In this document: positions 1-7,837 of the stretch, in pieces
Layout of the letters: each line of letters begins with the position of its first letter
Position numbering within the stretch: the first letter of the stretch is position 1
Origin: Actinomyces sp. ZJ308
Lineage (GTDB): Bacteria > Actinomycetota > Actinomycetes > Actinomycetales > Actinomycetaceae
Assembly (NCBI RefSeq): GCF_011752065.1
Contig: NZ_JAAIJY010000022.1
Coordinates: forward strand, 1-58,161
Length of the DNA stretch: 58,161 nt
Direction of reading: 5' to 3'
Made by a program: the position numbers and the translations under genes
Notes under the pieces: generated by a model
Databases searched by the model: none
What the model was told of the DNA's origin: nothing
What the model saw: the letters and a program-made list of their open reading frames with translations, nothing else

Positions 1-73
1 CACGCAGCCAGGACTCAAGCACCTCCAGGTCACCCTCACGCACAACCAGTCCAGGAGCAGGTCTATTCGCCAT
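1..73 (-). CDS. IS630-type transposase, N-terminal fragment (runs off window)
   Basis: Reading leftwards from an ATG at 73, the 24 codons visible give MANRPAPGLVV followed by REGDLEVLESWLR. This opening is characteristic of actinobacterial IS630-family transposases, where it precedes the helix-turn-helix DNA-binding region. Only the extreme N-terminus lies in the window, so the DDE catalytic domain cannot be checked and the gene may be intact or broken beyond the edge. The AT-richer stretch at 74-123 would be the end of the element, but I could not fix a terminal inverted repeat or a TA target duplication. The family call rests on this short segment alone. Confidence 0.6.
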   Translation of the reverse strand, partial: MANRPAPGLVVREGDLEVLESWLR

Positions 74-353
74 ACCCCCATCATCCTAAGCACCAACCAC
101 AAAACAACTAACGACACGCGACACTAGTTGGGACCGGAGTGGGGCAGGGGGTCTGGTGACATCAATTCGGCTGCGTGAGCTCCGCTGGAAATCTGGCAGA
201 TCACCTCACGTGAATCCCTCTGGGGTCGACCTGTTGCGTTAACCGCGGGATGTCGGGGGAGGCCGGCGATCTCAGACTGTGGATAAAGAATGTTATCCAC
301 AAGGTGGAAAGGTCGGGTGTGCTTGAATGGCGGTATTCTTGCATGATGATCGC

Positions 354-866
354 ATGGGAATCCGATACTACGCATATGCAGTTGAGGCGGACAGGATCGA
401 CGACGCTATCGAGTGTCCCTCGATGTTCCTGTCCTGCGATCCTCTTGCCGACGCCTGGGGAATGGAGGCTGGTGTGATGTCCGGGCCGGCCACCATGAAG
501 CAAGTGGTCCCGAAGAGGGACATGCTCTATCTGGACAAGGCCTGGGATGGGCTGCAAGAACTTACTCGAGCTGAGAATAATGGTGGAGAGCGTCGCCCTT
601 CTTATCGCATGTTTGAAGGGAGGGTGCGCATGGTCGGGCCGGAGTGGGAGCCGTGGATCAGAGTGCTGAGGCCTGAGGAGATGAGGGGGATCAGCTGGGA
701 TCTGAAGTTGTTGTGCCAGGAGGAGGGGGCGTCGATATCGAAGCGCAGTCACGGGGGAGGATCTGAAAAGAGCATGTCATACCTCGGCAGATATCTTCAG
801 GAGGCCTGCCGATTTGCTGAGGGACTTGTCGAGGACGGGCGCGGTATGGTCTACATGATTGGCTGA
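354..866 (+). CDS. DUF1877 (YfbM-like) family protein
   Basis: This 170-aa cytoplasmic protein begins MGIRYYAYAVEADRID and contains DPLADAWGM and RDMLYLDKAWDGLQ, the conserved landmarks of the DUF1877/YfbM family. Family members are small single-domain proteins of about 150-170 aa whose biochemical role is not established. I chose the ATG at 354 because it matches the family N-terminus; an in-frame ATG at 327 would add nine residues with no family match. No clear Shine-Dalgarno precedes it. The gene stands alone between the IS630 fragment and a convergent membrane protein gene, and its base composition is lower in GC than the metabolic genes that follow, which fits an accessory region. Confidence 0.75.
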   Translation: MGIRYYAYAVEADRIDDAIECPSMFLSCDPLADAWGMEAGVMSGPATMKQVVPKRDMLYLDKAWDGLQELTRAENNGGERRPSYRMFEGRVRMVGPEWEPWIRVLRPEEMRGISWDLKLLCQEEGASISKRSHGGGSEKSMSYLGRYLQEACRFAEGLVEDGRGMVYMIG

Positions 867-881
867 CAAGTGTCGCGTGGG

Positions 882-895
882 CCAGTGGCCACTGG
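882..895. promoter_or_regulatory. 14-bp perfect palindrome in the convergent gap
   Basis: CCAGTGGCCACTGG is self-complementary over 14 bases and lies 16 nt after the DUF1877 stop. No T-run follows, so it is at best a weak terminator for the convergent pair. Nothing else recognisable was seen in 867-1061. Confidence 0.3.
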
Positions 896-1061
896 TGTTG
901 CTGCCAACAGTTGTGGGTGGCTGGTTGTGTCGACGCCTGCTTGACTCGTGCCAGCTCAGTTAACGGGTTGTGAGTTGAGGTGACGTACGCGAATTGATGT
1001 ATCTGTTGAGGTGGAGGTGGAGTCTGGGTGGGCTGGAAGGTAGGTTGCCGGTGAACTCGTA

Positions 1062-1721
1062 TCAGGCGTGTCCGCGCTTATTCTTGCGCTTCGACAGGTA
1101 TCGGCGTTTCCTGCGGCGGTAACGCCGGTGCGTTTCGGTGAGCAGGGTGAACAGCTCCTTGTGGGGGACGGAGAGTCTCTGCGGAATCGCGATCGTCCAT
1201 CTCTTTCGAGAAGGGAAGATCATGTACCTTTGGCGGGCGATCGGGTTCGAGTGAAGAAACTCGTCGTGCTGCTCCTTGCCGAAGGATGTGAGGTGATATG
1301 CGAGAACTTCGGGATGGTATATGCCGCCACTCGAAAGTGTCCGACTCTCGATCTTCTCGATGTCGGGCCACTCGGTTCGCTCGATGATGCCGCCGTCCTT
1401 GTTCTCGATCCTCAGTTCCTGGAATGTGAGGACCAGCCGAATCCCCTGGGAGAGCTGTCGGTAGGCTACTAATGTGGTCAGGCCGAAGAATCCTGTGCAT
1501 ACGATGCCGCAGATCGCAAGAGTGACTCCCTCTTCGGGGTTGCTGCTTTCTGATGCGGAAGTGATGATCATGGCGAGGCTGATCAGAAAGAATGCGAGAA
1601 AAAGTGTGATGAGTAAGGTGAGTCGGGTCTTCGAGGAGGGGGTGATGAGGGTGCCGTCGCGCTCCAGCCTCTCGATGAGCTGTGCCACGCGGTCCTCTCT
1701 GCGCTCTCGTGGTGACAGCAT
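1062..1721 (-). CDS. Hypothetical two-helix membrane protein
   Basis: The product is about 219 aa when started at the ATG at 1721, which has GAGGAG upstream; an in-frame GTG at 1769 would give 235 aa. The first ~30 residues are charged and likely helical. Two membrane segments follow (around LTLLITLFLAFFLISLAMII and LAICGIVCTGFFGLTTLVAY). The C-terminal ~120 residues are soluble, with alternating beta-like stretches such as RLVLTFQELRIENKDGG and a very basic tail (RRYRRRKRRYLSKRKNKR). Two helices followed by a beta-rich domain resemble bacterial PH-like membrane proteins, but I see no diagnostic motif and assign no function. It is convergent with the DUF1877 gene and divergent from the sugar porter operon. 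Confidence 0.6.
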   Translation of the reverse strand: MLSPRERREDRVAQLIERLERDGTLITPSSKTRLTLLITLFLAFFLISLAMIITSASESSNPEEGVTLAICGIVCTGFFGLTTLVAYRQLSQGIRLVLTFQELRIENKDGGIIERTEWPDIEKIESRTLSSGGIYHPEVLAYHLTSFGKEQHDEFLHSNPIARQRYMIFPSRKRWTIAIPQRLSVPHKELFTLLTETHRRYRRRKRRYLSKRKNKRGHA

Positions 1722-1834
1722 CCGTCCGGCTTCTCCTCTGTGCTCCGACGTCGGAACCGATGCTGCCACCCCGGGCGGGCGGTGCCCCGGCGCCCACCAA
1801 AAAGTGATCTAGATTACGATCCAGGCTGTCTAAT

Positions 1835-1898
1835 GTCCGTTCCGACGGACGAAAGTCGCACCTGCCTATAGTCTTCCCGCCACTGGACATCAGATGTC
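1835..1898 (+). promoter_or_regulatory. Promoter and two candidate operators of the sulfatase locus
   Basis: A -10 hexamer TATAGT lies at 1867-1872. Two inverted repeats bracket it: GTCCGT-N4-ACGGAC at 1835-1850, in the -35 region, and GACATC-A-GATGTC at 1886-1898, just after the expected transcription start. Such placement suits repressor sites; the ROK-family protein encoded downstream is the obvious candidate ligand, but this is inference from position. Confidence 0.45.
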
Positions 1899-1948
1899 AA
1901 CGATGACGTCGGCCGTGGCACGTGTCAACGAAGAAGGTGCACAACCCC

Positions 1949-3430
1949 ATGACCACCACAGCCTCCCCGGGCAGCAAGGTCTCCTCCCCGGGCAAGCAGC
2001 CCAGCCCGCAGGCGCGCGCCGCAGCCCGACGCTACGCCACGGTCCTGGCTCTCATCGCCACCCTCGGCCCGTTCTTCTACGGCTTCGAGGGCATGGTCCT
2101 CAACGGCGCCATCAAGGCCGTCGGCAGCGAGTTCCACCTCGGTGAGCTCGCCAAGGGCGTCGCCGGCAGCGCCGGCATCATCGGCGGTCTCATCGGCGCC
2201 GTCCTGGCCGGCCGTATCTCGGACAAGATCGGCCGCAAGACCACCCTCATGTGGGTCGGCCCCTTCCTCGCCTTCGAGGCGATCTGCGGTGTCTTCAGCC
2301 CCATGCTCGGCTCCTACGGCTACCCCTTCCTGCTCCTGTGCCGCGTCATCGGCGGCATCGGCTTCGGCGCCGCCACCACCGTGGCCCCCGGCTACGTCGC
2401 CGAGATCGCCCCGGCCGACATCCGCGGCCGCCTCATCGGCTTCCGCCAGCTGTCCATCATCCTGGGCCTGTTCTTCGCCGGCCTCATCAACGTGGCCGTC
2501 ACCCGCGCCGCCGGCGGCGCCGGCAAGGAGCTGGCCCTGGGCCTGCAGGCCTGGCAGTGGATGTTCGCCTGCCTCATCATCCCGGCCGCCTTCTACATCA
2601 TCTTCACCACCTTCATCCCCGAGTCGCCCCGCTACCTGGTCTCGGTGGGCCGCCGCGAGGAGGCAGAGAAGATCCTCGTCAAGGTCACGGCCGACCCCGA
2701 CCCCGCCGCCCGCGTCCAGGCCATCGCCGACTCCATGGGCGCCGACGGCGCCGTCAAGATGAGCGTCGGCCAGATCTGGGCCTCCCAGTGGCGCGGCCTG
2801 GTCCTGGTCGGCATGGCCATCGCCGCCTTCCAGCAGCTCACCGGCATCAACGGCGTCTTCTTCTACTCCAACACCCTCTTCGGCGCCGTCGGCTTCACCG
2901 AGGACATGGCCCTCCAGCAGACCCTCATCATCACCGCCTTCAAGGTCGTCGGCGTCGTCAGCGGCATCCTCCTGGTGGACAGGATCGGCCGCAAGCGCAT
3001 GCTCATCTACGGAGGGACCCTCATCTTCCTGTCCCTGGCCGTCGTCGCCACCGTCTTCACCATCGCCCCGATCGTGGACGGCAAGCCCGACATCGCCGCC
3101 AACCCGACCCTCGGCTTCGTGGCCGTCGCGGCCCTGTGCACCTTCATCCTCGGCTTCACCTCCTCCTGGGGCCCCATCTTCTCCATCGTCATGGGCGAGA
3201 TGTTCCCCAACCAGATCCGCGGCGGCGCCATGTCCCTGGCCTCGGGGGCCGACTTCCTGGTCAACTTCCTCGTCGTCCTGTTCTTCCCCTACCTCATCGT
3301 CTGGTCGCCGGCCGGCACGTACTGGATCTACTGCGCCTTCGGCGTCCTGGCCGTCATCTTCACCGCCCGCTACCTCCACGAGACCACCGGCACCCAGCTC
3401 GAGGACGTCGACAAGGTCGTCTCCAAGTGA
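1949..3430 (+). CDS. MFS sugar porter
   Basis: This ~493-aa inner-membrane transporter has the sugar porter (SP) family signatures: GRISDKIGRKTT between helices 2 and 3, RGR after helix 4 (IAPADIRGR), PESPRYL, QQLTGINGVFFYS at helix 7, DRIGRKR, and a C-terminal HETTGTQLE in place of the usual PETKG. Twelve membrane segments can be laid out. The N-terminal ~35 residues are polar, rich in Ser, Pro and Gln. I chose the ATG at 1949 with AGAAGG 11 nt upstream; an in-frame GTG at 1922 is the alternative. The sulfatase gene follows after 44 nt, so the substrate is plausibly a sugar released from, or still carrying, sulfate; proton symport is typical of the family. Confidence 0.88.
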   Translation: MTTTASPGSKVSSPGKQPSPQARAAARRYATVLALIATLGPFFYGFEGMVLNGAIKAVGSEFHLGELAKGVAGSAGIIGGLIGAVLAGRISDKIGRKTTLMWVGPFLAFEAICGVFSPMLGSYGYPFLLLCRVIGGIGFGAATTVAPGYVAEIAPADIRGRLIGFRQLSIILGLFFAGLINVAVTRAAGGAGKELALGLQAWQWMFACLIIPAAFYIIFTTFIPESPRYLVSVGRREEAEKILVKVTADPDPAARVQAIADSMGADGAVKMSVGQIWASQWRGLVLVGMAIAAFQQLTGINGVFFYSNTLFGAVGFTEDMALQQTLIITAFKVVGVVSGILLVDRIGRKRMLIYGGTLIFLSLAVVATVFTIAPIVDGKPDIAANPTLGFVAVAALCTFILGFTSSWGPIFSIVMGEMFPNQIRGGAMSLASGADFLVNFLVVLFFPYLIVWSPAGTYWIYCAFGVLAVIFTARYLHETTGTQLEDVDKVVSK

Positions 3431-3474
3431 CCCGCCCGGTCACCCAAGGACCACGAAGACAGAAAGGAACTCTC

Positions 3475-5082
3475 ATGACGACGACGTCGAGCCCTCAGGC
3501 AGCTCAACCCGCTCAGCCCGCCGAGTCCGCCGAGCCCGCAGGGCCGGTCGAGGGCGCCCAGCCGGCTCGCCCGGCCCGGGACATCCCCGACAACGTCCGC
3601 AACGTCCTGGTCATCATGACCGACCAGCACCGCACCGACACCATCGGCTGCCTGGGCAACCCCCACGCCCGGACCCCGGTCATCGACGCCATGGGCGAGA
3701 ACGGATTCGCCTTCACCAACTGCTACACGCCCACGGCCATCTGCACCCCGGCGCGCGCCTCCCTGCTGACCGGCAAGCTGCCGCGCAAGCACCAGGTCCT
3801 GGCCAACCCGGAGTGGAACATCGCCTACCAGACCGCCATCCCGCTGGGCACCTGGACCTACACCCAGGCCCTGCGCGACCACGGCTACAACGTCGGCATC
3901 GTCGGCAAGTACCACTGCGGCCCCAACCTGCCCGACCAGTTCGGCATGGACGACGACTCCTACTGGGGCGCCGAGAACCCCGTGGGCAACGAGAAGTACG
4001 TGGCCTGGCTGGAGAGGAACAATCTCCCCCCGGTCAAGGCCCACGACCTGTGGCGCGGCAAGCTTCCCGGCAACCGCGACGGGCACATCATCGCCGCCCG
4101 CCTCGACCAGCCCGAGGAGGCCACCTTCGAGCGCTTCCTGGCCGACCGCGCCATCGAGAAGCTGCGCGAGTACGCCGCCGACTGGAGGAAGGACTCCAAG
4201 CCCTTCAGCCTCGACGTGCACTTCTTCGGGCCCCACCTGCCCTACTTCCTGCCCGACGAGTGGTTCGACCTCATCGACCCCGAGACCGTCACCCTGCCGG
4301 AGAACTTCGGGGACTCCCTCATCGGCAAGCCCCCGATCCAGCAGAACTACGCCACCTACTGGTCGACGTCGTCGTTCACCAATGAGCAGTGGAAGAAGCT
4401 CATCGCCGTCTACTGGGGCTACGTGGCCATGATCGACTTCGAGATCGGCCGCATCATGGACGTGGCCCGCGAGCTCGGCGTCCTGGACGACACCGCCGTC
4501 TTCTTCTGCGCCGACCACGGCGAGTTCACCGGATCCCACCGGATGAACGACAAGGGCCCGGCCATGTACGACGACATCTACAACGTCCCCTTCATCGCCC
4601 ACATCCCGGGCGTGTCCACGGTGGGGCGCTCGGACGCCTTCACCTCGCTCATCGACCTTCCGGCCACCGTCCTGGACATCGCGGGACTCGACCCCTCCCT
4701 GGTGGAGGACGGCCGCTCGATCGTCGACCTCACCCGGGGCCAGGAGGTGCCCGGCTGGCGCGAGAACATCGTCTGCGAGTTCCACGGCCACCACTTCCCC
4801 CTCCAGCAGCGCATGCTGCGCACCCGGGACTTCAAGCTCGTGGTCAACCACGAGTCCATCAACGAGCTCTACGACCTGCGCGTGGACCCCGCCGAGATGA
4901 ACAACGTCTACACGGTGCCCGTCTACGACCAGATCCGCCGCGAGCTGGCCACCGAGCTCTACCGACAGCTCCGCGAGCGCGGAGACCACTCCTTCGCCAA
5001 GTGGATGGCGGCGATGACGGACTTCGACATCCCGCTGGTCAACACCGCGCGAAGCGACCTGGACAAGGTGCTCAGCGACTGA
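3475..5082 (+). CDS. Type I (Cys-type) sulfatase
   Basis: The 535-aa enzyme belongs to the alkaline-phosphatase superfamily sulfatases that hydrolyse sulfate esters. Near the N-terminus it has IMTDQHRTDT with the metal-binding Asp at about residue 50, then ICTPARASLLTG, the sulfatase signature C-x-P-x-R. Cys90 is the residue converted to formylglycine. A late CADHGEFTGSH supplies the metal-binding Asp-His pair. No signal peptide is visible: the first ~36 residues are Ala/Pro/Gln-rich and polar, so the enzyme should be cytoplasmic and act on imported substrate. AGAAAGGA precedes the ATG. The maturase gene three genes on fits the Cys-type active site. The substrate (mucin O-glycan, glycosaminoglycan or other) cannot be read from the sequence. 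Confidence 0.9.
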   Translation: MTTTSSPQAAQPAQPAESAEPAGPVEGAQPARPARDIPDNVRNVLVIMTDQHRTDTIGCLGNPHARTPVIDAMGENGFAFTNCYTPTAICTPARASLLTGKLPRKHQVLANPEWNIAYQTAIPLGTWTYTQALRDHGYNVGIVGKYHCGPNLPDQFGMDDDSYWGAENPVGNEKYVAWLERNNLPPVKAHDLWRGKLPGNRDGHIIAARLDQPEEATFERFLADRAIEKLREYAADWRKDSKPFSLDVHFFGPHLPYFLPDEWFDLIDPETVTLPENFGDSLIGKPPIQQNYATYWSTSSFTNEQWKKLIAVYWGYVAMIDFEIGRIMDVARELGVLDDTAVFFCADHGEFTGSHRMNDKGPAMYDDIYNVPFIAHIPGVSTVGRSDAFTSLIDLPATVLDIAGLDPSLVEDGRSIVDLTRGQEVPGWRENIVCEFHGHHFPLQQRMLRTRDFKLVVNHESINELYDLRVDPAEMNNVYTVPVYDQIRRELATELYRQLRERGDHSFAKWMAAMTDFDIPLVNTARSDLDKVLSD

Positions 5083-5133
5083 AGGCCGGTCACGGCCGCC
5101 CTCAGCCGCCTTGCGGCACCTTCGACGCCGATC

Positions 5134-5170
5134 CCCGGCGGGCCCACCTCCCTGCACCGGGCCCGCCGGG
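5134..5170 (+). terminator. GC-rich hairpin after the sulfatase gene
   Basis: Arms CCCGGCGGGCCC (5134-5145) and GGGCCCGCCGGG (5159-5170) are perfectly complementary over 12 bp with a 13-nt loop. There is no T-run. It sits 52 nt past the sulfatase stop and may separate the porter-sulfatase transcript from the ROK-maturase-permease transcript. Confidence 0.5.
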
Positions 5171-5270
5171 AACGGTGGAACCGCCGCTGCCGCCCGAGCG
5201 GCACTCGATCATCTTGACCATCCCGACCACCACGCCCAGTACGACCTGACCGACACGAGGAGGATGCGAC

Positions 5271-6437
5271 ATGGACTACCTGGCCACCCTGGCCCCCTCG
5301 AGCCTGGAGGAGAGGATCGTCCAGGCCCTGGCCTCCGGCCCGGCCACGCGCAGCGAGCTGTGCACCCGCCTGGACGTCTCGCGCACCGTGCTGGGGCGCG
5401 CCCTGACAGAGCTGCGCCGGGACGGGGCCGTGCGCGTCGTCGCCCACCGCTCCCACGAGGAGGGGCGGGGCCGGCCCGTCGAGCAGCTGGGCCTGGCCGA
5501 GCGCATCGCCTGCGCCGTCGGCCTGCACATCTCCCGCACCGCTGCCGGCGGCATCGTCCTGGACCGCAAGGGCGAGGTCCTCGCCTCGGTCCTGACCCCG
5601 TTGTCCTTCACCGGCTGGCAGGAGCCGCTGGGCCGGCTGTGCCGGGACCTCAAGGACAGGGCCGACGACGACGGCGTGGACATGTCCTACGTCTCGCGCA
5701 TCGGCGTCGGCCTGCCCGTCCCCGTGGGGCGGGGGACCGGCCCGGGAACCGCCCTGGGCGAGGACCTGTTCAGCTCCGTGGAGCAGATCGTCTCCCCCTA
5801 CTGGAGCGGCTCGCTGCTCGTGGACAACACGATCCGCATGACCGCCCTGGCCGAGGCCCGGTGGGGCGCGGGGCAGGGGGCGCCCGAGCAGATCTACGTC
5901 CACCTCGGGGGAGGGGAGGGCGCCTGCGTCATCGTCGCCGACCGCATCGGCGGCGGCAGCACCGGGTACGCCGGTGAGCTCGGGCATGCCACCGTCCCCG
6001 GCGGGACGCGCCCCTGCCAGTGCGGCAGGACCGGGTGCCTGGAGACCCTGGCCTCGGCCCCCGCCGTCGTCCAGACCGCCGGGGCCACGGACCTGGCCGG
6101 GCTGCGCCGGATGCTCGACGACGGCGCCCCCGCCGCGCGCTGCGCCCTGACCGAGGCCAGCCGGGCCGTCGCCCAGGCCTGCGCGACGGCGGTGCTGCTC
6201 ATGAGCCCCGGACGCATCGTCGTCGGCGGCGAGCTCGTGGCCGCATGCCCCGAGATCGTCCCCCAGATCGCCACCGACATCGCCGACCGGCTCGTTCCGG
6301 GGACCGGATGGTCCGTGGAGGTCGTCGCCGCCGGCCTCGACGGGCTCGGCCCGGCCCGCGGCGCCGCCGGGGCCGCCGACTCCTACGTGACGGCCTGCCT
6401 GGAGGAGGCCAAGCGCCGCCAGAGGAGCTTCGGATGA
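5271..6437 (+). CDS. ROK family transcriptional regulator
   Basis: The 388-aa protein starts with a winged helix-turn-helix (about residues 10-65, with SELCTRLDVSRTVLGRALTE), followed by a ROK domain. Visible ROK marks are a glycine-rich IGVGLPVPVG, GELGHATV and the zinc motif CQCGRTGCLE. This arrangement is that of Mlc/NagC-type sugar-responsive repressors rather than of a free sugar kinase. GAGGAGG lies upstream of the ATG at 5271. The stop overlaps the ATG of the maturase gene (ATGA), so the two are translationally coupled. It probably controls the surrounding sulfoglycan genes in response to a sugar or sugar phosphate; the palindromes before the porter gene are candidate targets. Confidence 0.88.
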   Translation: MDYLATLAPSSLEERIVQALASGPATRSELCTRLDVSRTVLGRALTELRRDGAVRVVAHRSHEEGRGRPVEQLGLAERIACAVGLHISRTAAGGIVLDRKGEVLASVLTPLSFTGWQEPLGRLCRDLKDRADDDGVDMSYVSRIGVGLPVPVGRGTGPGTALGEDLFSSVEQIVSPYWSGSLLVDNTIRMTALAEARWGAGQGAPEQIYVHLGGGEGACVIVADRIGGGSTGYAGELGHATVPGGTRPCQCGRTGCLETLASAPAVVQTAGATDLAGLRRMLDDGAPAARCALTEASRAVAQACATAVLLMSPGRIVVGGELVAACPEIVPQIATDIADRLVPGTGWSVEVVAAGLDGLGPARGAAGAADSYVTACLEEAKRRQRSFG

Positions 6438-7831
6438 GCACCGTGGCCCTCCCGATGCCCACGGTCCGCCCGGCTGGGCGTGACGAGGCCGCGTCGTCGG
6501 GGCCACGGCTCGCCCCCACCCCGCACCTGGACGCGACGGCCCTGCCCGGGGCGGGACCCGCAGCGGGGCCACTGAACCGACGCCGCCTGCCCCTGTCCGT
6601 CGTCGCCAAGCCGACCGGCGCCGCCTGCAACCTGGACTGCCAGTACTGCTTCTTCCTGTCCAAGGAGCTGCTCTACAACATCCCCCGTCAGCTCATGAGC
6701 GAGGAGACCCTGGAGCGCTACGTCGCCGAGTACCTGGCCGCCAGCGCCGACGGCGAGGTCACCATGCTCTGGCAGGGCGGCGAGCCGACCCTGCGCGGGC
6801 TGCCGTTCTTCCGCCGGCTCATCGAGCTGTGCGAGACCTACCGGCGCCCCAGCCAGAGGGTGGTCCACGCCCTGCAGACCAACGGCACCCTCATCGATGA
6901 GGAGTGGGCGTCCTTCCTGGCGGACAACGACGTCCTCGTGGGCGTGTCCATGGACGGGCCGCCGGCCATGCACGACTCCTACCGGCTCAACCGCGGCGGG
7001 CGCGGCACCCACTCCATGGTGCTGCGCGGCTGGAGGCACCTCGTGGCCGCCGGCGTGCGCCGCAACATCCTGTGCACCGTCCACGCCGCCAACCAGGACC
7101 ACGGCGCCGAGGTCTACCGCTATTTCCGCGACGAGCTGGGCGCCACCCACCTGCAGTTCATCCCGATCGTCGAGCGGGTCGAGCCCGAGCAGCTGGCCGC
7201 CGCCGAGGCCGGCTGGCGCACCGACACCGGCGCCCGCCTCCTCTACCGGCAGGCCGGCAGCTCGGTGACCTCCCGCAGCGTCGACCCCCGGGCCTACGGC
7301 CGGTTCCTCTCGGAGATCTTCGACGAGTGGGTGGCCGCCGACGTCGGCCGCGTGTTCGTCCAGGACTTCGACTCGGCGCTGTCGGCGATGTTCGGCATCC
7401 ACCCCACCTGCGTCCACGCCCCCGAGTGCGGCAACAACATGGCCATGGAGTTCAACGGGGACGTCTACGCCTGCGACCACTGGGTCGAGCCCGAATGGAG
7501 GCTCGGCAACGTCACCGACGAGCCCTTCGCCGACCTGGCCGGCACCCCCACGATGCGGCGCTTCGCCACCAAGAAGAGCGCCCAGCTGACCGACCAGTGC
7601 CGACGCTGCCCCGTGGTGCAGCTGTGCTGGGGAGGGTGCCCCAAGGACCGCTTCACCCGCTCGGTCGACGGCCAGGAGGGCCACAACTACCTGTGCGCCG
7701 GGTACGGTGCCTTCTACTCCCACATCACGCCCGACCTGCTCGCCATGGTCCGGCTCCTGGGGGCGGGGCGCGCGCCGGCCGAGATCATGGACCCGGGCAC
7801 CAGGCGCTCCCTGCGGCCCGAGGAGGAGTAG
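6434..7831 (+). CDS. Anaerobic sulfatase maturase (radical SAM, SPASM)
   Basis: This 465-aa radical S-adenosylmethionine enzyme converts the active-site Cys of a sulfatase to C-alpha-formylglycine without oxygen. The radical SAM cluster motif is CNLDCQYC (Cys65, Cys69, Cys72), followed by LWQGGEPTLRG. A C-terminal SPASM domain with further cysteines (CVHAPECG, YACDHW, CRRCPVVQLCWGGC) should hold two auxiliary 4Fe-4S clusters. ALQTNGTLID and VSMDGPPAMHD are typical of anSME proteins. The first ~50 residues are a Pro/Ala-rich extension. It overlaps the ROK gene by 4 nt and lies 6 nt before the permease. Pairing with the Cys-type sulfatase in the same locus is strong context for the assignment. 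Confidence 0.9.
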   Translation: MSTVALPMPTVRPAGRDEAASSGPRLAPTPHLDATALPGAGPAAGPLNRRRLPLSVVAKPTGAACNLDCQYCFFLSKELLYNIPRQLMSEETLERYVAEYLAASADGEVTMLWQGGEPTLRGLPFFRRLIELCETYRRPSQRVVHALQTNGTLIDEEWASFLADNDVLVGVSMDGPPAMHDSYRLNRGGRGTHSMVLRGWRHLVAAGVRRNILCTVHAANQDHGAEVYRYFRDELGATHLQFIPIVERVEPEQLAAAEAGWRTDTGARLLYRQAGSSVTSRSVDPRAYGRFLSEIFDEWVAADVGRVFVQDFDSALSAMFGIHPTCVHAPECGNNMAMEFNGDVYACDHWVEPEWRLGNVTDEPFADLAGTPTMRRFATKKSAQLTDQCRRCPVVQLCWGGCPKDRFTRSVDGQEGHNYLCAGYGAFYSHITPDLLAMVRLLGAGRAPAEIMDPGTRRSLRPEEE

Positions 7832-7837
7832 AGGAAC

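Noticed and set aside
1062..1890. Overlapping frame of 270 codons on the same strand as the membrane protein
   Set aside because: His/Arg/Pro-rich and without hydrophobic segments; the other frame gives a sensible two-helix protein.
1925..3379. Long open frame on the minus strand across the sugar porter gene
   Set aside because: Asp/Gly/Glu-rich product with no family similarity, fully overlapping a recognised transporter; a by-product of GC-rich third positions.
2251..3474. N-terminal extension of the sulfatase into the porter gene
   Set aside because: The in-frame region is Arg/Pro/His-rich with no similarity, and an ATG with AGAAAGGA lies at 3475.
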